A program made the translations under genes and the position numbers. A DNA stretch of 64,000 nt, taken from Adiantum capillus-veneris (lineage: Eukaryota > Streptophyta > Polypodiopsida > Polypodiales > Pteridaceae). The notes beneath the pieces are model-generated. The model was not told the origin of the DNA and did not search any database. It saw only the letters and a program-made list of their open reading frames with translations. Positions 20,469-31,500 of this stretch are shown here, one piece after another. The stretch lies in assembly GCA_014529385.2 (NCBI GenBank), contig CM043967.1, forward strand, positions 1,059,001 to 1,123,000. The letters run 5' to 3'. Each line of letters begins with the position of its first letter. The stretch's first letter is position 1.

Positions 20469-21660
20469 ATGGCAAGTGTAGCATTTCCAACATTTAAAGG
20501 AAAGAAAGGGGAGGATTTGGTAACAGACTTCCTAGATGACTTTGAAGTAGCATGTGTAGTGAGCAACAAAGATACGGATGAATCCCGGGTTAGAATCTTT
20601 AAGCATCTCATGAAGCTAGAAGCTAGATCAATGTACAATGCACTTCCACAAGCAACCAAGGATGACTAGGAGCCCTTAAAAACCGCTTTTAAGAGGCGCT
20701 TTGGGAGAGGTACCACTTCAGAGAAGTTGTGGGACAAGTTGAGAGACTTGAAGCAGGAGGGTCTTTTGGAATATGCCACCTATGAGTCCAAATTGTGGAT
20801 TTGTGGGAACGGTGGGTTGAGTCACTGGCAAGGGGGGAAGTTGCGCCCAACTTCCTAAAGAAAGACCAGTTCACACATGGCTTATGGCCGCTTCTCAAGG
20901 AGAAGGTGAAGGGTAGATTCCCGGCTACGTATGAGTTAGCCGTTTAGATTGCTCGCCTTAAGGACAAGAAGCTGCGAATGAAAGCCAAAGAAACAGAGTC
21001 AACAGAAGTAGGAACATCGCGCCGACCAACAACCACGACAACCACCATTCCACCACCACCACCGGCTCTTGGGGTAAGAGATGGCCAACAAGATATGTTG
21101 GCCCATATTACTGACCAACTGCAGAATTTGTTTGTCCACTTGATACAGCAAGGAAGGAATCAAGAAAGAGATCAAGACCCAAGAAGAGCGCGACGACAAC
21201 AAAACAGGGAGTATCACTGCTACAACTGGTCACGGTATGTACTACTGTCCCAAACCACGACAAAACTATAATAGAGGAGGTAGGAGGAACCAGCTGTCAC
21301 CCCCTAGAGAAAGAACACCCCCACCCCGAGCACCAGCACCACCAACACAAATTCTACGCCCACCCCAGGCACCATCACAAGCATCCATTCCGCCTCTTCC
21401 ACCAGCACCACCACCTGATTGCCCTGTAAACATCATAAGGCTAGAGGAGAAAGGAAAGGTTGTAGTAGTGGATCCACCCAGAGCAAGGGAAAGAGACAAG
21501 GGTAAAGAGAAGGTAACCTTTTTAGAACCACTTGAAGCCATGACTGTGAAAAGAGCTAGGAGAGAGAAATCCATACAATCAGATGATGAGAGAAGCATGA
21601 GAGGGGAGACTAGCAAGAGGCCACCCAAGCCACGACAGAAATTGGGCATCACCGACTTCT
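20469..21660 (+). pseudogene. Tat gag
   Basis: The frame opens MASVAFPTFKGKKGEDLVTD and has the retrotransposon-gag capsid pattern (EARSMYNALPQAT, FKRRFGRGT, LWDKLRDLKQEG, then HGLWPLLKEKVKGRFP in another frame). TAG at 20667-20669 stands where gag has the conserved Trp before EPL, and the frame shifts near 20790. After a Thr/Pro-rich stretch the C-terminal part (21237-21662) is Pro-rich and basic. Only a YHCYN start of a zinc knuckle is visible. Start chosen at 20469 because the capsid begins there; 20439 is an in-frame alternative. Confidence 0.82.
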
Positions 21661-22200
21661 AGTTAGGGAAAAGTTCTAAACCCTATGATCTAACATTGAA
21701 TGTGGCAGAGCAAGGACCAAAGATTACATGGCCAGAGCTGCTACATCTCGCACCAAAAGGTAAGGCGGCAATGGTCTAAAATGGTAAGTACAAGGCGCTC
21801 CAAATCAAAGGTAGCTGGAGCAATTTCGGGTTGCAACATGGATGACATCCTTCCAATTGTCGATGTCAACATAAAAGGTGAGAGTATTGGAAACACCTAC
21901 ATTGATGGAGGTGCACAAATTTGTGTGATGAGTGAAGCTATGATGCTTCAGCTAGGGCTCGAGGTTGACAAGCCTTCTCCATGCAAGACAAAGATGGCAA
22001 ACAATGCAAAAGTAAAATGTGTAGGTGTGGTAAGTGTTGTGAAGATAAAAGCTTTCAACACCGAGGTAGAGGTAGAGGTAGATGTTTTTGTAATGCCTAC
22101 TAAGGGGGAGGGCTATCCACTAATCTTGGGAAGGCCATGGTTGATGGCCATATGGCAAAACAGGACTGGGGCACTGGCCTTCTACACATGACTAGTAAGA
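21661..22200 (+). pseudogene. Tat aspartic protease
   Basis: The frame 21700-22191 carries DDILPIVDVNIKGE, then YIDGGAQICVMSE, a DGGA variant of the D-S/T-G-A active site, and about 75 residues later YPLILGRPWL. This is a retropepsin of the plant Ty3 type. The frame changes to that of RT at about 22140-22190. DGGA rather than DTGA or DSGA may be natural for Tat elements (inference). Confidence 0.8.
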
Positions 22201-23400
22201 AAGGGGAGACAATCTACTACAACATGAAGACTGGCAAGCAGAAGCAAATGCATCTGGAAACATCAGCAGATGAAACCACTAGCGAGTCTTCCACTTCTGA
22301 GGAGGAGACCACATCCACCGACGAAAGTGACAGTTCCATCGATGTGATGGGCATCATCATAAAGGATCCACAAAGGGTAAGCACAACTGGTAATCCGTCA
22401 CCAAAAGGGCAACGCAATGAAGAGGAGAGCAAATCACCTGGCCTAGGAGAAGATAGGTTGAGGGGTATGTTATCTACGGAATTAACACTTGAGAAGAAAG
22501 ATAGTTTTTTGCAAATGTTGATGGGATTTCCTGACCTGTTCATTGATAACTATGAAAGAATCACAGGCATTACAGTGGTGGAACATCATATTAAACTGAA
22601 GGAAGGGGTAAAACCAGTTGTGCACAAGCTACGACGACTGGAAGTCATACAAGAAAAGGCACTCTTGGCCGAGATAAAGAAGTTGCTGGAAGCAGGATTC
22701 ATCTATCCTGTAGAAAACTCAGAGTGGGTGTCACCCGTAGTAGTGACGTCTAAAAAGAATGGTAAGTGGAGGGTCTGCGTTGACTACAAACCACTAAATG
22801 CAGCTACAAAGAGAGATCACTTCCCTCTCCCTTTTTTGGATGAAATTTTGAATGAAGTAGCGGGTTTTGAATGCTACACTGTGTGTGATGGTTATTCTGG
22901 ATATTTTCAAATATGCATAGCCTTGGAAGACCAGCTGAAAACCACTTTTATCACGCCATGGGGCTGTTTTGCATACAGAGTTATGCCATTTGGTCTCACA
23001 AATGCACCTGCCACATTCCAAAGATATGTCACATATGTTTTTCAACCGTTCATCCATAAGAGTGTTCATTGATGATTTTTGTATATATAGCTCTCGCATT
23101 TCACACTTAGAAAGGGTAACTGAAGGTTTGGCCAGGTTGCAAAGCCTAGGCGGGCAATTAAATGTGGACAAATGCCACATTGGGGAAAGTAAAGTCCTTC
23201 TATTAGGCCATGCAATTTCAGCAAAAGGTATCAACGCCAACCCAAGTAAGGTGTCCGCATTCATAGCCCTACGTTCACCAACAACCGCACGACAACTGGT
23301 CTCTTTTCTACAAAAAGTGAGGTACTTGAGTACATTCATACATCTACTATCACAACTTCTTAGCCACCCTGCCAACTATCTCACCACCTAAATAGGATGA
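22201..23400 (+). pseudogene. Tat reverse transcriptase
   Basis: The frame 22137-23072 contains the acidic linker, then the RT N-terminus (VVEHHIKLKEGVKPV), SEWVSPVVVTSKKNGKWR, CVDYKPLNAATKRDHFPLP, the catalytic-Asp segment CDGYSGYFQI, and [16 protein letters not shown]. Around 23060 the frame shifts and RVFIDDFCIYSSRISHLERV gives the FIDD active site in frame 22969-23391. The thumb/connection part (SFLQKVRYLSTFIH) follows. All catalytic Asp residues are present, but the frameshift and stops disable it. Confidence 0.88.
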
Positions 23401-23780
23401 AAAATTCTATGTCACTTCAAGTGTGGGTGATGACTCATTGGGGGTTGTGCTACTCCAAAAGGATACGACGACATCTTTCATGAGGCCAATCTATTTCTCT
23501 AGTCAAATGATGACAGCAGCAGAGAAAGGTTTCACCCATGTGGAACACTTGGCCTCACTCTTAGATTTGCAACTACAAAGTTTAGGTCATATTTGTTGCC
23601 TAAGCAATTTGTGATTCTAACCACGGATGAAATATTTCCCTATGTCGTACAACACATGGATGTGTCTACTAGGATTACTAAATGGCTAGTTCGTCTACAA
23701 GAACTTGACTACACGGTGCAGGTGGAAAGCACGACAAGGGCAAGCTTGGGAGGACTCATGACTTACCAAGGCTTTGAGAA
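23401..23780 (+). pseudogene. Tat first RNase H (RT-linked)
   Basis: Frame 23423-23614 reads GDDSLGVVLLQKD, MRPIYFSSQMMTAAEKGF, then after a frame change VILTTDEIFPYVVQHMDVS and ITKWLVRLQELDYTVQVE. This is the degenerate RT-linked RNase H or connection domain of Tat elements. The first catalytic Asp is not evident. Confidence 0.75.
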
Positions 23781-25290
23781 GAAGGAGAAGCAATCTAAGA
23801 AGAAGGAAGAAGTTCGATCACCTCCAGTACCACCGATGGTAGAAGGAGCACACTCTCTCTACTTTGATGGAGCTTACAAGCGAGCATCCGACAAGGCAGT
23901 TGCACGCATAGTGGTCTTTGATGACAAAGGGGTAAAGGTATTTTCGCTTGGCCATTTGTTAGATTCACATTCTAACAATGAAGCTGAGTATGCAGCACTA
24001 ACCAAGGGTCTACAATGGTGCGTCTCGCAAAGGGTACAACGCCTTAATGTATTTGGGGATGCTCTACTTTTGATAAGGCAAGTAAATGGAGTATGGACAT
24101 GCAAGAATCCAAGCTTGAGGACTCATCTAAGTGGTGTAAAAACCTTGTTGGGTAAGTTTGATGAAGTTCAAATACACCATATCACAAGGGCTCAAAACCA
24201 TGAAGCAGATGCCCTAGCAAGTGAAAGACTGCAAGAAGTGTTGGTTGGGGCCATAAAGCTAAAGCTCCCTCTATTTCAAGGTGGTGATGCCTTACCTGAC
24301 ATCATGCATTTTTTGGAAACAGGGGAATATCCATCGGATTTAACAAAGGGACAGAAGCAATGGCTGACGCGGAAGGCCACAAGGTATAGGCTCATCAATG
24401 ATGGTTTGTATTGTAAGGGTAAGGATCAAATACTCAGGAAAGTCCCTCTCTCTCATGAAATCACGGGAGTAATTGCTAGCTGTCATGACGGGGTCTGTGG
24501 TGGTCACTTTGCTCTAGACATAACAAGTAGGAAAATCTTGCAGGCTGGCTTCATATGGCCTAGCCTCAACCGAGATGTACACCACTGGTGCAAGACGTGC
24601 AAGCTGTGCCATAAGGCAGGCACTAGGTCACTTATGCCTGAACCACAGACACCTATTTTTTCATATGGACCATTTGAAAAGTGGGGTATCGATGCCATAG
24701 GACCATTACCTAGGGCCAACTCACGAAGATTTTACATCATCATGGGAGTCGACTATATGACTAGATGGGCGGAAGCTGCAGCCACCACTAGAATCACAGC
24801 AGTAGAGGTAGCTAAGTTCATCTACGAGCACATATGTTGTAGGTTTGGCACACCATTAGAGATCATCTCTGATAGAGGGCCAGGTTTTAGAGCAGTATTG
24901 GTAGGAGAATTAATGCAGAAACTTGGCATTACAAGGAGGCACTCCTCACCATATTACCCTCAATGTAATGGCCTAGTTGAAAAGGTGAATGGAATGGTTT
25001 CTAAAATTATTACCAAGCAGGTAAACAATCATCCTGGAGACTGGGACAAGTACCTACTACCAGCTTTGTGGGCCTACAGAACCTCATTCCGTACATCTTT
25101 GGGATTCACACCGTATCATCTGGTATTTGGTAAGGAAGCAATCTTGCCCATTGAAGTGAAACTACAGAGTCTCAGAGTAATGGCAAGTCAACTTCAACGA
25201 CCTAACATGCATTTAAGAGATCACATCATCGACTTGGAAAGACTACAGCTAGACAGAGAAGAAGCAATAAATTATTATGCGGCACAATAA
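23593..25290 (+). CDS. Tat archaeal-type RNase H plus integrase ORF
   Basis: 565 codons open. Residues about 85-215 form the additional archaeal-type RNase H with all four acidic residues: LYFDGAYK, NNEAEYAAL, VFGDALLLIRQVNG and HEADALAS. The integrase follows: zinc module with CHDGVCGGHFA and CKTCKLCHKAG, the core with WGIDAIGPLP, DYMTRWAEAA, IISDRGPGF and QCNGLVEKVNG (D, D and E intact), and DWDKYLLPALWAYRTS. The true polyprotein is expected to continue from RT, so the Met at 23593 is arbitrary. A TAA at 25288-25290 cuts it before the C-terminal domain at 25347. Confidence 0.87.
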   Translation: MLPKQFVILTTDEIFPYVVQHMDVSTRITKWLVRLQELDYTVQVESTTRASLGGLMTYQGFEKKEKQSKKKEEVRSPPVPPMVEGAHSLYFDGAYKRASDKAVARIVVFDDKGVKVFSLGHLLDSHSNNEAEYAALTKGLQWCVSQRVQRLNVFGDALLLIRQVNGVWTCKNPSLRTHLSGVKTLLGKFDEVQIHHITRAQNHEADALASERLQEVLVGAIKLKLPLFQGGDALPDIMHFLETGEYPSDLTKGQKQWLTRKATRYRLINDGLYCKGKDQILRKVPLSHEITGVIASCHDGVCGGHFALDITSRKILQAGFIWPSLNRDVHHWCKTCKLCHKAGTRSLMPEPQTPIFSYGPFEKWGIDAIGPLPRANSRRFYIIMGVDYMTRWAEAAATTRITAVEVAKFIYEHICCRFGTPLEIISDRGPGFRAVLVGELMQKLGITRRHSSPYYPQCNGLVEKVNGMVSKIITKQVNNHPGDWDKYLLPALWAYRTSFRTSLGFTPYHLVFGKEAILPIEVKLQSLRVMASQLQRPNMHLRDHIIDLERLQLDREEAINYYAAQ

Positions 25291-25628
25291 GAGCACAGAC
25301 GGCTTAGCTTCAACCAGCATCTACGGCAAAAAAAATTGAAGAAAGAATGTTGGTGCTCCGCTACGACAATCGCTTCAACACACGGAAAGATAAGAAACTC
25401 CTACTCCGATGGAAGGGCCCATTCATCATCACGAAAAAGTATGCCAAGGGAAGCTACCAGCTTATGGAAGCTGATGGAAGACTTCATAAAACCAAGGTAA
25501 ATGGTTGGCGGCTCAAGCCTTATTTTCTTCGATTTGATCAGATTCCACCTATCTACATTCCGGATGAGGATCCACCATCAACCGCCACCTCTGACGACAG
25601 TGATCAAGCAGATGAGTTAGAGGCATGA
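25291..25628 (+). pseudogene. Tat integrase C-terminal domain
   Basis: Frame 25347-25628 encodes KKLLLRWKGPFIITKKYAKG, YQLMEADGRL and VNGWRLKPYF, a GPF/GPY-type integrase C-terminal domain, then an acidic tail and stop. It is separated from the core by a stop and a frame change, so it once belonged to the same polyprotein. Confidence 0.8.
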
Positions 25629-25641
25629 ATGACCCTAACCT

Positions 25642-25653
25642 AACGGGGAGGGC
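25642..25653 (+). promoter_or_regulatory. polypurine tract of the Tat element
   Basis: The run CGGGGAGGG stands just before the 3' LTR start at 25657, the expected place for priming of plus-strand synthesis. Confidence 0.6.
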
Positions 25654-25656
25654 TAA

Positions 25657-26344
25657 TGATGCCGGGTTGTCCGCACCGCACTTTGGCACCGGCCGGAGAG
25701 ATAAAACTCTAGGAAGAGAATGGCAAACACCGTTTTTTTTTTTTTAAATTCTCCTCTTTTTTATCATGATCCGTACTTTCTTTGCCCCACACACCTCTCT
25801 CTCTTCCCCCCCCCCCTTATTTTCTTCTACCGACGGGCCGAACCCGACCCTACCCCGTTTTTTCCTCATCTTCCCTCTCTCTCACTAATCCCATTTTCCC
25901 GCCCCCTTTTCCTCTCTCTTCCTTCTTCTCCCTCAATGTGTGAACAACCCTAAGGGGAGCCTAATAACACATTTTTTTTCCTTATATATACATTCCATCT
26001 TGACTACATTAAGAACCCCCCCTTCCTCGCTCAGACAGCCGAAAGGCTAGCCTACCCCCCCCCCTCACCCTCTCACCCCTTGCGCGTCCCCTCGGACAGC
26101 CCATAGGTGCATGTACAAGGTCTCTCTCTCTCTCACACACAACCCATACTAGCCCGCTCACTCCCGCCATCGCCACTCTCTCACACTCTCTCTCTCTTGC
26201 TTCCGGTGTCGGCGCAAACAGGCCCGCAAACGCAGAACCCACTCAACACACACACACACACTCTCACACCCTCACACACCCCCTCCCCTTCAGCACTGCC
26301 GCTCGTCATCCCATCTCCCTACACAAAAAGAATAGTATATATAA

Positions 26345-26414
<70 letters not shown>

Positions 26415-27942
26415 TGCACTTCATATAAAAAAAACCCCATCTCCTACTCCCATTCCCACACACTCATCCAAACACGTTATATACACACACACATTCACCT
26501 ATATACACATTCACAAGCTATACATACACACACAAAAAACCATACATACATCCATACATGCACACACGTATATACGCACTCACAACAAAAGAAAGAAGAA
26601 AGGAAGCTATCGACACCAACATCAAAGGAAAGGAGGCCAACTCACGCATCGCGAACACCAAGACAAGAAGTGGCGCCGAAGGCACGTCCCGGCCAACACA
26701 GAAAGGAGGTAATTCAAAACATCTCGGCTTCTCACGACAAAAACCGACTCCGGCAACACTGAAACCTCACACCGATTTCCCGAACCATCGACAAAACCCG
26801 TGTAAATACCCTAAAACCCCACTCTTCCCTAATAACCTAGCCATGGCTAGTGGATTGTAAAAAAAAATCTCCCCATCCCACCATTTCTCTCTCTCTATCC
26901 CTACCTACTCTCTCTCAGTAGAGAGGCATCTAGGCCCTCTACAACAACCAGAGGATACTTGCAATGACCAATGGATAAGGACCACCTCTCAAGCCTATAT
27001 AAAGAGGCCTCCGCTTAGCACAAAAGGGGGACATACACAAACAACAATGCACAGGACAGAGGAGACACCCAAGAGAGAACACTCATGTGTAGGAGGAGCA
27101 TACTAGCTCTATGCACGCTACATTGTAAGCATCATTAAGCACGCAGTGCACCCATGCTTTAGAGCTGATGGCATCATGTTTGGTTGCAAGCTTTGGGCAT
27201 TTTAGCATGGGCAACATCATCATGATTCACCGCACCACGTTGAGCCACTAATCACGATCACTCTTTGCACATGAAGTAGTCGTTACTCTCCCACCAAGCA
27301 ACATGAGCACGCTTGGATTGAAGGCATCGCTCCCAATGTTGGTGATGGACGTCGTCGGTGGATGCATCGTCTTGCTATTTCCCCTCAACTAACCCTCCCG
27401 CTGACTCAAAACCTCGCCATGCACCATATGGCGCTCGTATTCCACATTACATCCCTAATGTCAAGAGCCAGGTTTGTAGTCGTCAAGACCATCACTTGTA
27501 AGTATCCCCTTCGCCAATAAAGGGTGTAATATTGTCTTGATCTTTTGAGTGCATTCCCGATTTGGGTTTCCTAGGATTACGGGATGTTTCGCTTCTTGTA
27601 CACCACCCTACTCGTGCTCCATCATGTGAAATCTCTCCCACCAGTCAGTGTGCCTTGTCCCGAGCTTTTCACGTACCTCTCTTGTGCACACGCTAATGAT
27701 TAATGATTAGGCATCTTTTCTACAAGTAAACGGTTACCACACCACCATTTCATGTTGATTACCTAGAGGGCATTTCACGTTTGCTACCCTAGGCCATGTA
27801 TTTTGCGTCCTAGCCGCATTTATGCTAGGTGGTGCCCCTTCCTATCCATAGGATCACTCTCACCTCAAGATGATGCTTGGGGATGTTCAGGCTATGTGTT
27901 GTGCAGAGGCCACCCCATATGGCATGTCATTTCCGGCAATCA
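25657..27942 (+). repeat. 3' LTR of the Tat element
   Basis: 2286 bp, same order as the 5' LTR. The (CA)n is much shorter (about 26248-26264), whereas the (TA)n is much longer (26335-26412). It also has a 17-bp difference near 26943-26960 and a few indels. TATA box at 26996-27004. Followed by ACAT. Confidence 0.93.
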
Positions 27943-28913
27943 ACATAAGGTTACAATATTGACATTCTGCAATAGATAAATGAAGCAGAAGAAATTGTTG
28001 CATACATAGTAAATTTTAAGCAAAAGATGCGTTCACGCAGAGCATGGTATAGTACTTATTACTTAAATTCCCATTATGCTACAAGTGAAGCAAACCATTA
28101 AGACCTTTGCATGCTGCTTACTAGAAATGCATGCATGCAAAGGCTTTATATCATATTCTTTTGTGTTAAACATCAAATAATCCTAGAATCCATGTGAAGA
28201 AATTTAACAATAATACACACTCAAGAAATTTCCCTTGAGTGCAATTGCTGAAATCAACTGACAAATTCTTTTGAAAATTTTGAGAAGGACAACTGTCAGA
28301 TACATTGGATGATAAACATGCCAAAAGAATAAACACCATTTCTTGCTTGGTTGTTCTACTACTTAGTTCTTTGGTTCTTTCTTAGTGGATGTTCCTTGAC
28401 CTTTAAGAGACAGAGAGAGACAGAGAGCAAGAGAGAGAATGAGAGGTGAAGATTATCTTACAGGGAGGAGATTGCACCTTGATAAGGTCCCAACCAACCA
28501 TCTAAAAGGTCCCGATTGCCCACTCCGTTATGATTGGTACTTGCTTCTGTACTACATATGGAATGTTTACAAGAGACCATACGTAATGCTCATGCGATGT
28601 GAAAACTGCCCGGAAAGAAGTAAAACGAAGTAGGACCAACACATGCTATATAGCACAACCCAAAGGACCTGTTCTGCAGAAAATTGCACTGACACTAATT
28701 GAAATTTTGCATAAAAGGACGTAATTGCCTACACAGTACTGCCTGTAGTGGAAATGGAAGCCGAAATGAGCCCAAATGGAAAATCTGAGCAGACCATGCT
28801 CTACGAGCTCTCTCGAAGTATTTGTTGACCTGCTGACACTTTCACCCAAATCGGAGAAAGTTAGCAGGCGTGTGCTGGCGATGTTGGCGACTATGCCCGG
28901 GAGGATGCAACCT
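27943..28913. other. intron sequence without gene
   Basis: No conserved coding sequence is seen. The + frame at 28439-28633 has no recognisable motif. The part from about 28650 upward, read on the minus strand, lies just 3' of a primer-binding site and is probably the leader of the small LTR element. Confidence 0.4.
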
Positions 28914-28925
28914 GCTCTGATACCA
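28914..28925 (-). promoter_or_regulatory. tRNA-iMet primer-binding site
   Basis: On the minus strand TGGTATCAGAGC, the standard plant retrotransposon primer-binding site complementary to the 3' end of initiator Met-tRNA. It is five bases from the LTR end at 28931. Confidence 0.75.
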
Positions 28926-28930
28926 ATTAT

Positions 28931-29129
28931 TGGAAATAGGGTTGCAGGGAAACACACACAATTTGGAGAAGATAGAAGAAGCTCAAGGCACACAACAAAG
29001 AGTGTATTGCTTAGTGCACAAATGAAAGATAAGTTAACCATAGATAAGTTAACCTCTTAGTTAGGAAAAAAATGCCCCGGTGGTCCTAAGTGTGTTCACA
29101 CACATCACTACCACATATGTATGGTAACA
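28931..29129 (-). mobile_element. small 199-bp LTR (5' LTR of a TRIM- or copia-like element)
   Basis: Read on the minus strand it begins TGTTACCATACATATG and ends ATTTCCA, followed by a 5-bp spacer and the iMet primer-binding site. It interrupts a Ty3 integrase fragment right after HPQTDGQ. No second LTR or coding region was found downstream, so only the 5' end of the element may remain. The short LTR fits a TRIM-type element but does not prove it. Confidence 0.6.
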
Positions 29130-29440
29130 ACTCTGTCCATCCGTTTGGGGATGGTATGTAGAAGAAAAATTCAACTTCGTGCCAAGGTTAGCGAACAAGG
29201 CTTGCCAAAAAGTTCCTGTCATGCAAGGATCTCGATTGCTCACAATAGACTTGGGCATCCCATAATGTTTGAAAATCTGTGCTAGAAAAACCCTAGCCAT
29301 AAGATCTGCATTGATTGTTTTCCTGACTGAAGTAAAATGAGCTTGCTTGCTGAATCTATCAACAATGGTCTAAATCGCATCATTTTCAGTTAGAGTCTTT
29401 TGGAAATCCATGATAAAATCCATGGCAATACTCTCCCAAG
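29130..29440 (-). pseudogene. Ty3 integrase core fragment
   Basis: Minus-strand frames read SIAMDFIMDFQKTL, IVDRFSKQAHFTSVRKTINA, QIFKHYGMPKSIVSNRDPC and LNFSSTYHPQTDGQ. This is the integrase core of a chromodomain-type Ty3 element, cut at one end by the small LTR and at the other by the inverted repeat. One in-frame stop follows NDAI. Confidence 0.8.
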
Positions 29441-29456
29441 TTGATCAAGCACAGGC

Positions 29457-30095
29457 TTGCAAGTGATCGTGTGAAGTCATCGTGCAGAGGTCGCTTTTCC
29501 GTACTTGGAGCGATAGGTAAAAGCTTGTGAATACGCTCTACGAGTTGTTGTTTTCATGTTCGTGCTTTTTGCAGGTACTCCATCGCGGAGAAGGAGCAAA
29601 GAGGCCTCGGACTACGCTTGGGGATTCCGAAAATGGAATCCGGAACGTCTGCAGAGTTTTAGCTCTGAGCAACAACGTTGAGAGCTTGCCTCTCAGAAAT
29701 TTCTTGCACGGACAGGAATCGACTATCGAGTCTAAGCTTTAGAACGAAGGGGTTTCTCCGGTTCTTGTGCTCATAAAAAGATTCTCTGTAACAAATATTC
29801 TCTTTAACGGGGGCAACCAACCCATCTTCTTGTCCCCAATATTGTGTCGATCTTTTCCCTCGTCTCTTTTGGTTGAGAGTTTATTTATTTTCAGCTTATT
29901 GATTACTCGTGTACGCTCCCGTTTTGGGAATCCCCGAGCATAGCACGAGGCCTCCTTGCTCCTCTTCCGTGATGGAGTACTTGCAAAAAGCACAAACACG
30001 AAACAACTCGTAGAGCGTATTCACAAGCTTTACCTGTCGCTCCAAGTACGGGAAAGAGACCTTCGTACAATGGCTTCACGCAATCACTTGCAATG
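29457..30095. repeat. long inverted repeat (arms about 180 bp)
   Basis: The arm at about 29457-29637 (from TTGCAAGTGATCGTGTGAAG to TTGGGGATTCCGAAAA) matches the reverse complement of about 29912-30095, at roughly 85% by eye. Shared words include CGTACTTGGAGCGA, AAGCTTGTGAATACGC and TCTACGAGTTGTT. The 275-bp spacer is unrelated. It could be a foldback or long-TIR DNA transposon, or an inverted duplication; I could not find a target duplication. Confidence 0.75.
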
Positions 30096-30491
30096 CTAGC
30101 GCTGACAGAACCGGGGGGGGGAGAGGTAGCGCTGGCTGATTTTATAGGCTGCGGGGAGCAGCGGGAATAGCCGGTGGAGATCCTCCCACAGTAGCAGCAA
30201 GGAGATAGTGCTGAAATAGCAGAGGGAAGAGATAGAAGGTTGGCATTGGTTTAGAGAGAGGAGCAAGAAAGAAATCACTGCTGAATTCAGCTGTGTAAGC
30301 AGCGCTAGTCCTTTTTGTAAAATTAAGCCTTTCTTTTTTTATATTGAGTGGCTGCCCACTTATTAAGTGGGCGGCCCGGTCATGTAATAAAAAATGTGAA
30401 CATGTGAAAAACTCAGTGAGCTGAAAACCGATGCTACACCACACTTCCCAGGCATCCCTGGATGCAATTCTCAGGCACAGATGCTATGAAG

Positions 30492-30615
30492 ACATAGATT
30501 CCTTGCAGGAAAGCATCTACTTTCCGGGAAAGCACTTGAAAATATTCCACTACAGACATAGATTCCTCACAAGAAAGCATCTACTTTCCGGGAAAGCACT
30601 TGAAAATATCCTGCT
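30492..30615 (+). repeat. 64-bp tandem duplication
   Basis: Units start ACATAGATTCC at 30492 and 30556 and share AAGCATCTACTTTCCGGGAA and AGCACTTGAAAATAT. Two copies, lightly diverged. Confidence 0.8.
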
Positions 30616-31199
30616 TTTTAGAAAATAACTTCTTAGAACCCATCTTTATTCAATTACGCGTATTCCATTTTCTAGTTCGGATTTCCTCCCAGACCAATGG
30701 AATATTTACTATCTGATACTCCCACCACCCATCATGTGACGCATCAGGAATACCCATTTCCTAGTCTTTCCCACCGAACTAACGGTACAACTTCTTCACG
30801 ATGCTTAATGTCACCCATCATATGACACATCAGAGTTGTCCGTTCCTGATGGCTTTTACCAATTCCAGTAGATCTTCAGTTCCTAACTTTTACAATTCAA
30901 GTGTACACAATTAAATATCCTAATTTCACTAAATAGGAATTACTCTGAAAAATAAGAAAATTGTCCATTTAGTAATAGTTGTCTCTCCCCTCCACCTCCT
31001 AGAGTCTCCTCGGATGTCTCCATAATAATCCATTGCAATTCCTTAGTGCCATGTGTGTATGTGTGGTGTCCTATAGGCCATGAGTCCCTATTTGACGTCC
31101 TTGCCATCGATGATGACATGGTTGTCACGGTATATGACTCTAGAAGATTGGGTCCCCTAGTAGAGTGTGTAGAATCACCCTCTTCCTCATGCAGGTGGC

Positions 31200-31500
31200 C
31201 CTCTCCATCAATAAATAGAGCATAGAGTGAACAATTGGTGCCAAGCCATCTATCAGTTGATCTTTATTAAAGGTATTATCATCTTGCACATGTAGTCACT
31301 CGTCATGGCTGACAACAACACAGATGTGTTCAAGATTTTTGTTGCTGATGAGGATAAATTGGATGGGGACAAATGCACCTAATATAAATCAAAGAATGTA
31401 CACCCACACGTGCACCACCATCAGAATCCTCCACATTCCCAAAAAGCAAGAAAGTTAATGCATAGGAGATGAGACCCATACTTCCTTAAAGAAAGTGATG
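31200..31500 (+). mobile_element. relic of a copia-like element (PBS region and gag start)
   Basis: AATTGGTGCCAAGCCATCTA at about 31232 resembles a decayed iMet primer-binding site with the usual following bases. At 31305 an ATG opens MADNNTDVFKIFVADEDKLD, the style of a copia gag start, broken by TAA after about 25 codons. Upstream is LTR-like. Evidence is weak. Confidence 0.35.

Larger units (their letters stand above)
16198..27942 (+). mobile_element. complete Ty3/gypsy element of the Tat type
   Basis: It has two LTRs of 2245 bp (16198-18442) and 2286 bp (25657-27942), both starting TGATGCCGGG and ending GGCAATCA. They are flanked by ACAT (16194-16197 and 27943-27946; a fifth base A can be counted if the LTR ends one base earlier). 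The internal region holds an extra 5' ORF, gag, protease, reverse transcriptase, RNase H, a second archaeal-type RNase H, and integrase, then a purine tract before the 3' LTR. Two RNase H domains mark the Tat lineage of plant Ty3 elements. gag, RT and the 3' end of IN have stops or frameshifts. It lies antisense in the CWF19 intron. Confidence 0.93.

Noticed and set aside
28439-28633. 64-codon + strand ORF as an intron-nested gene
   Set aside because: No motif, no start context or splice signals; probably chance.
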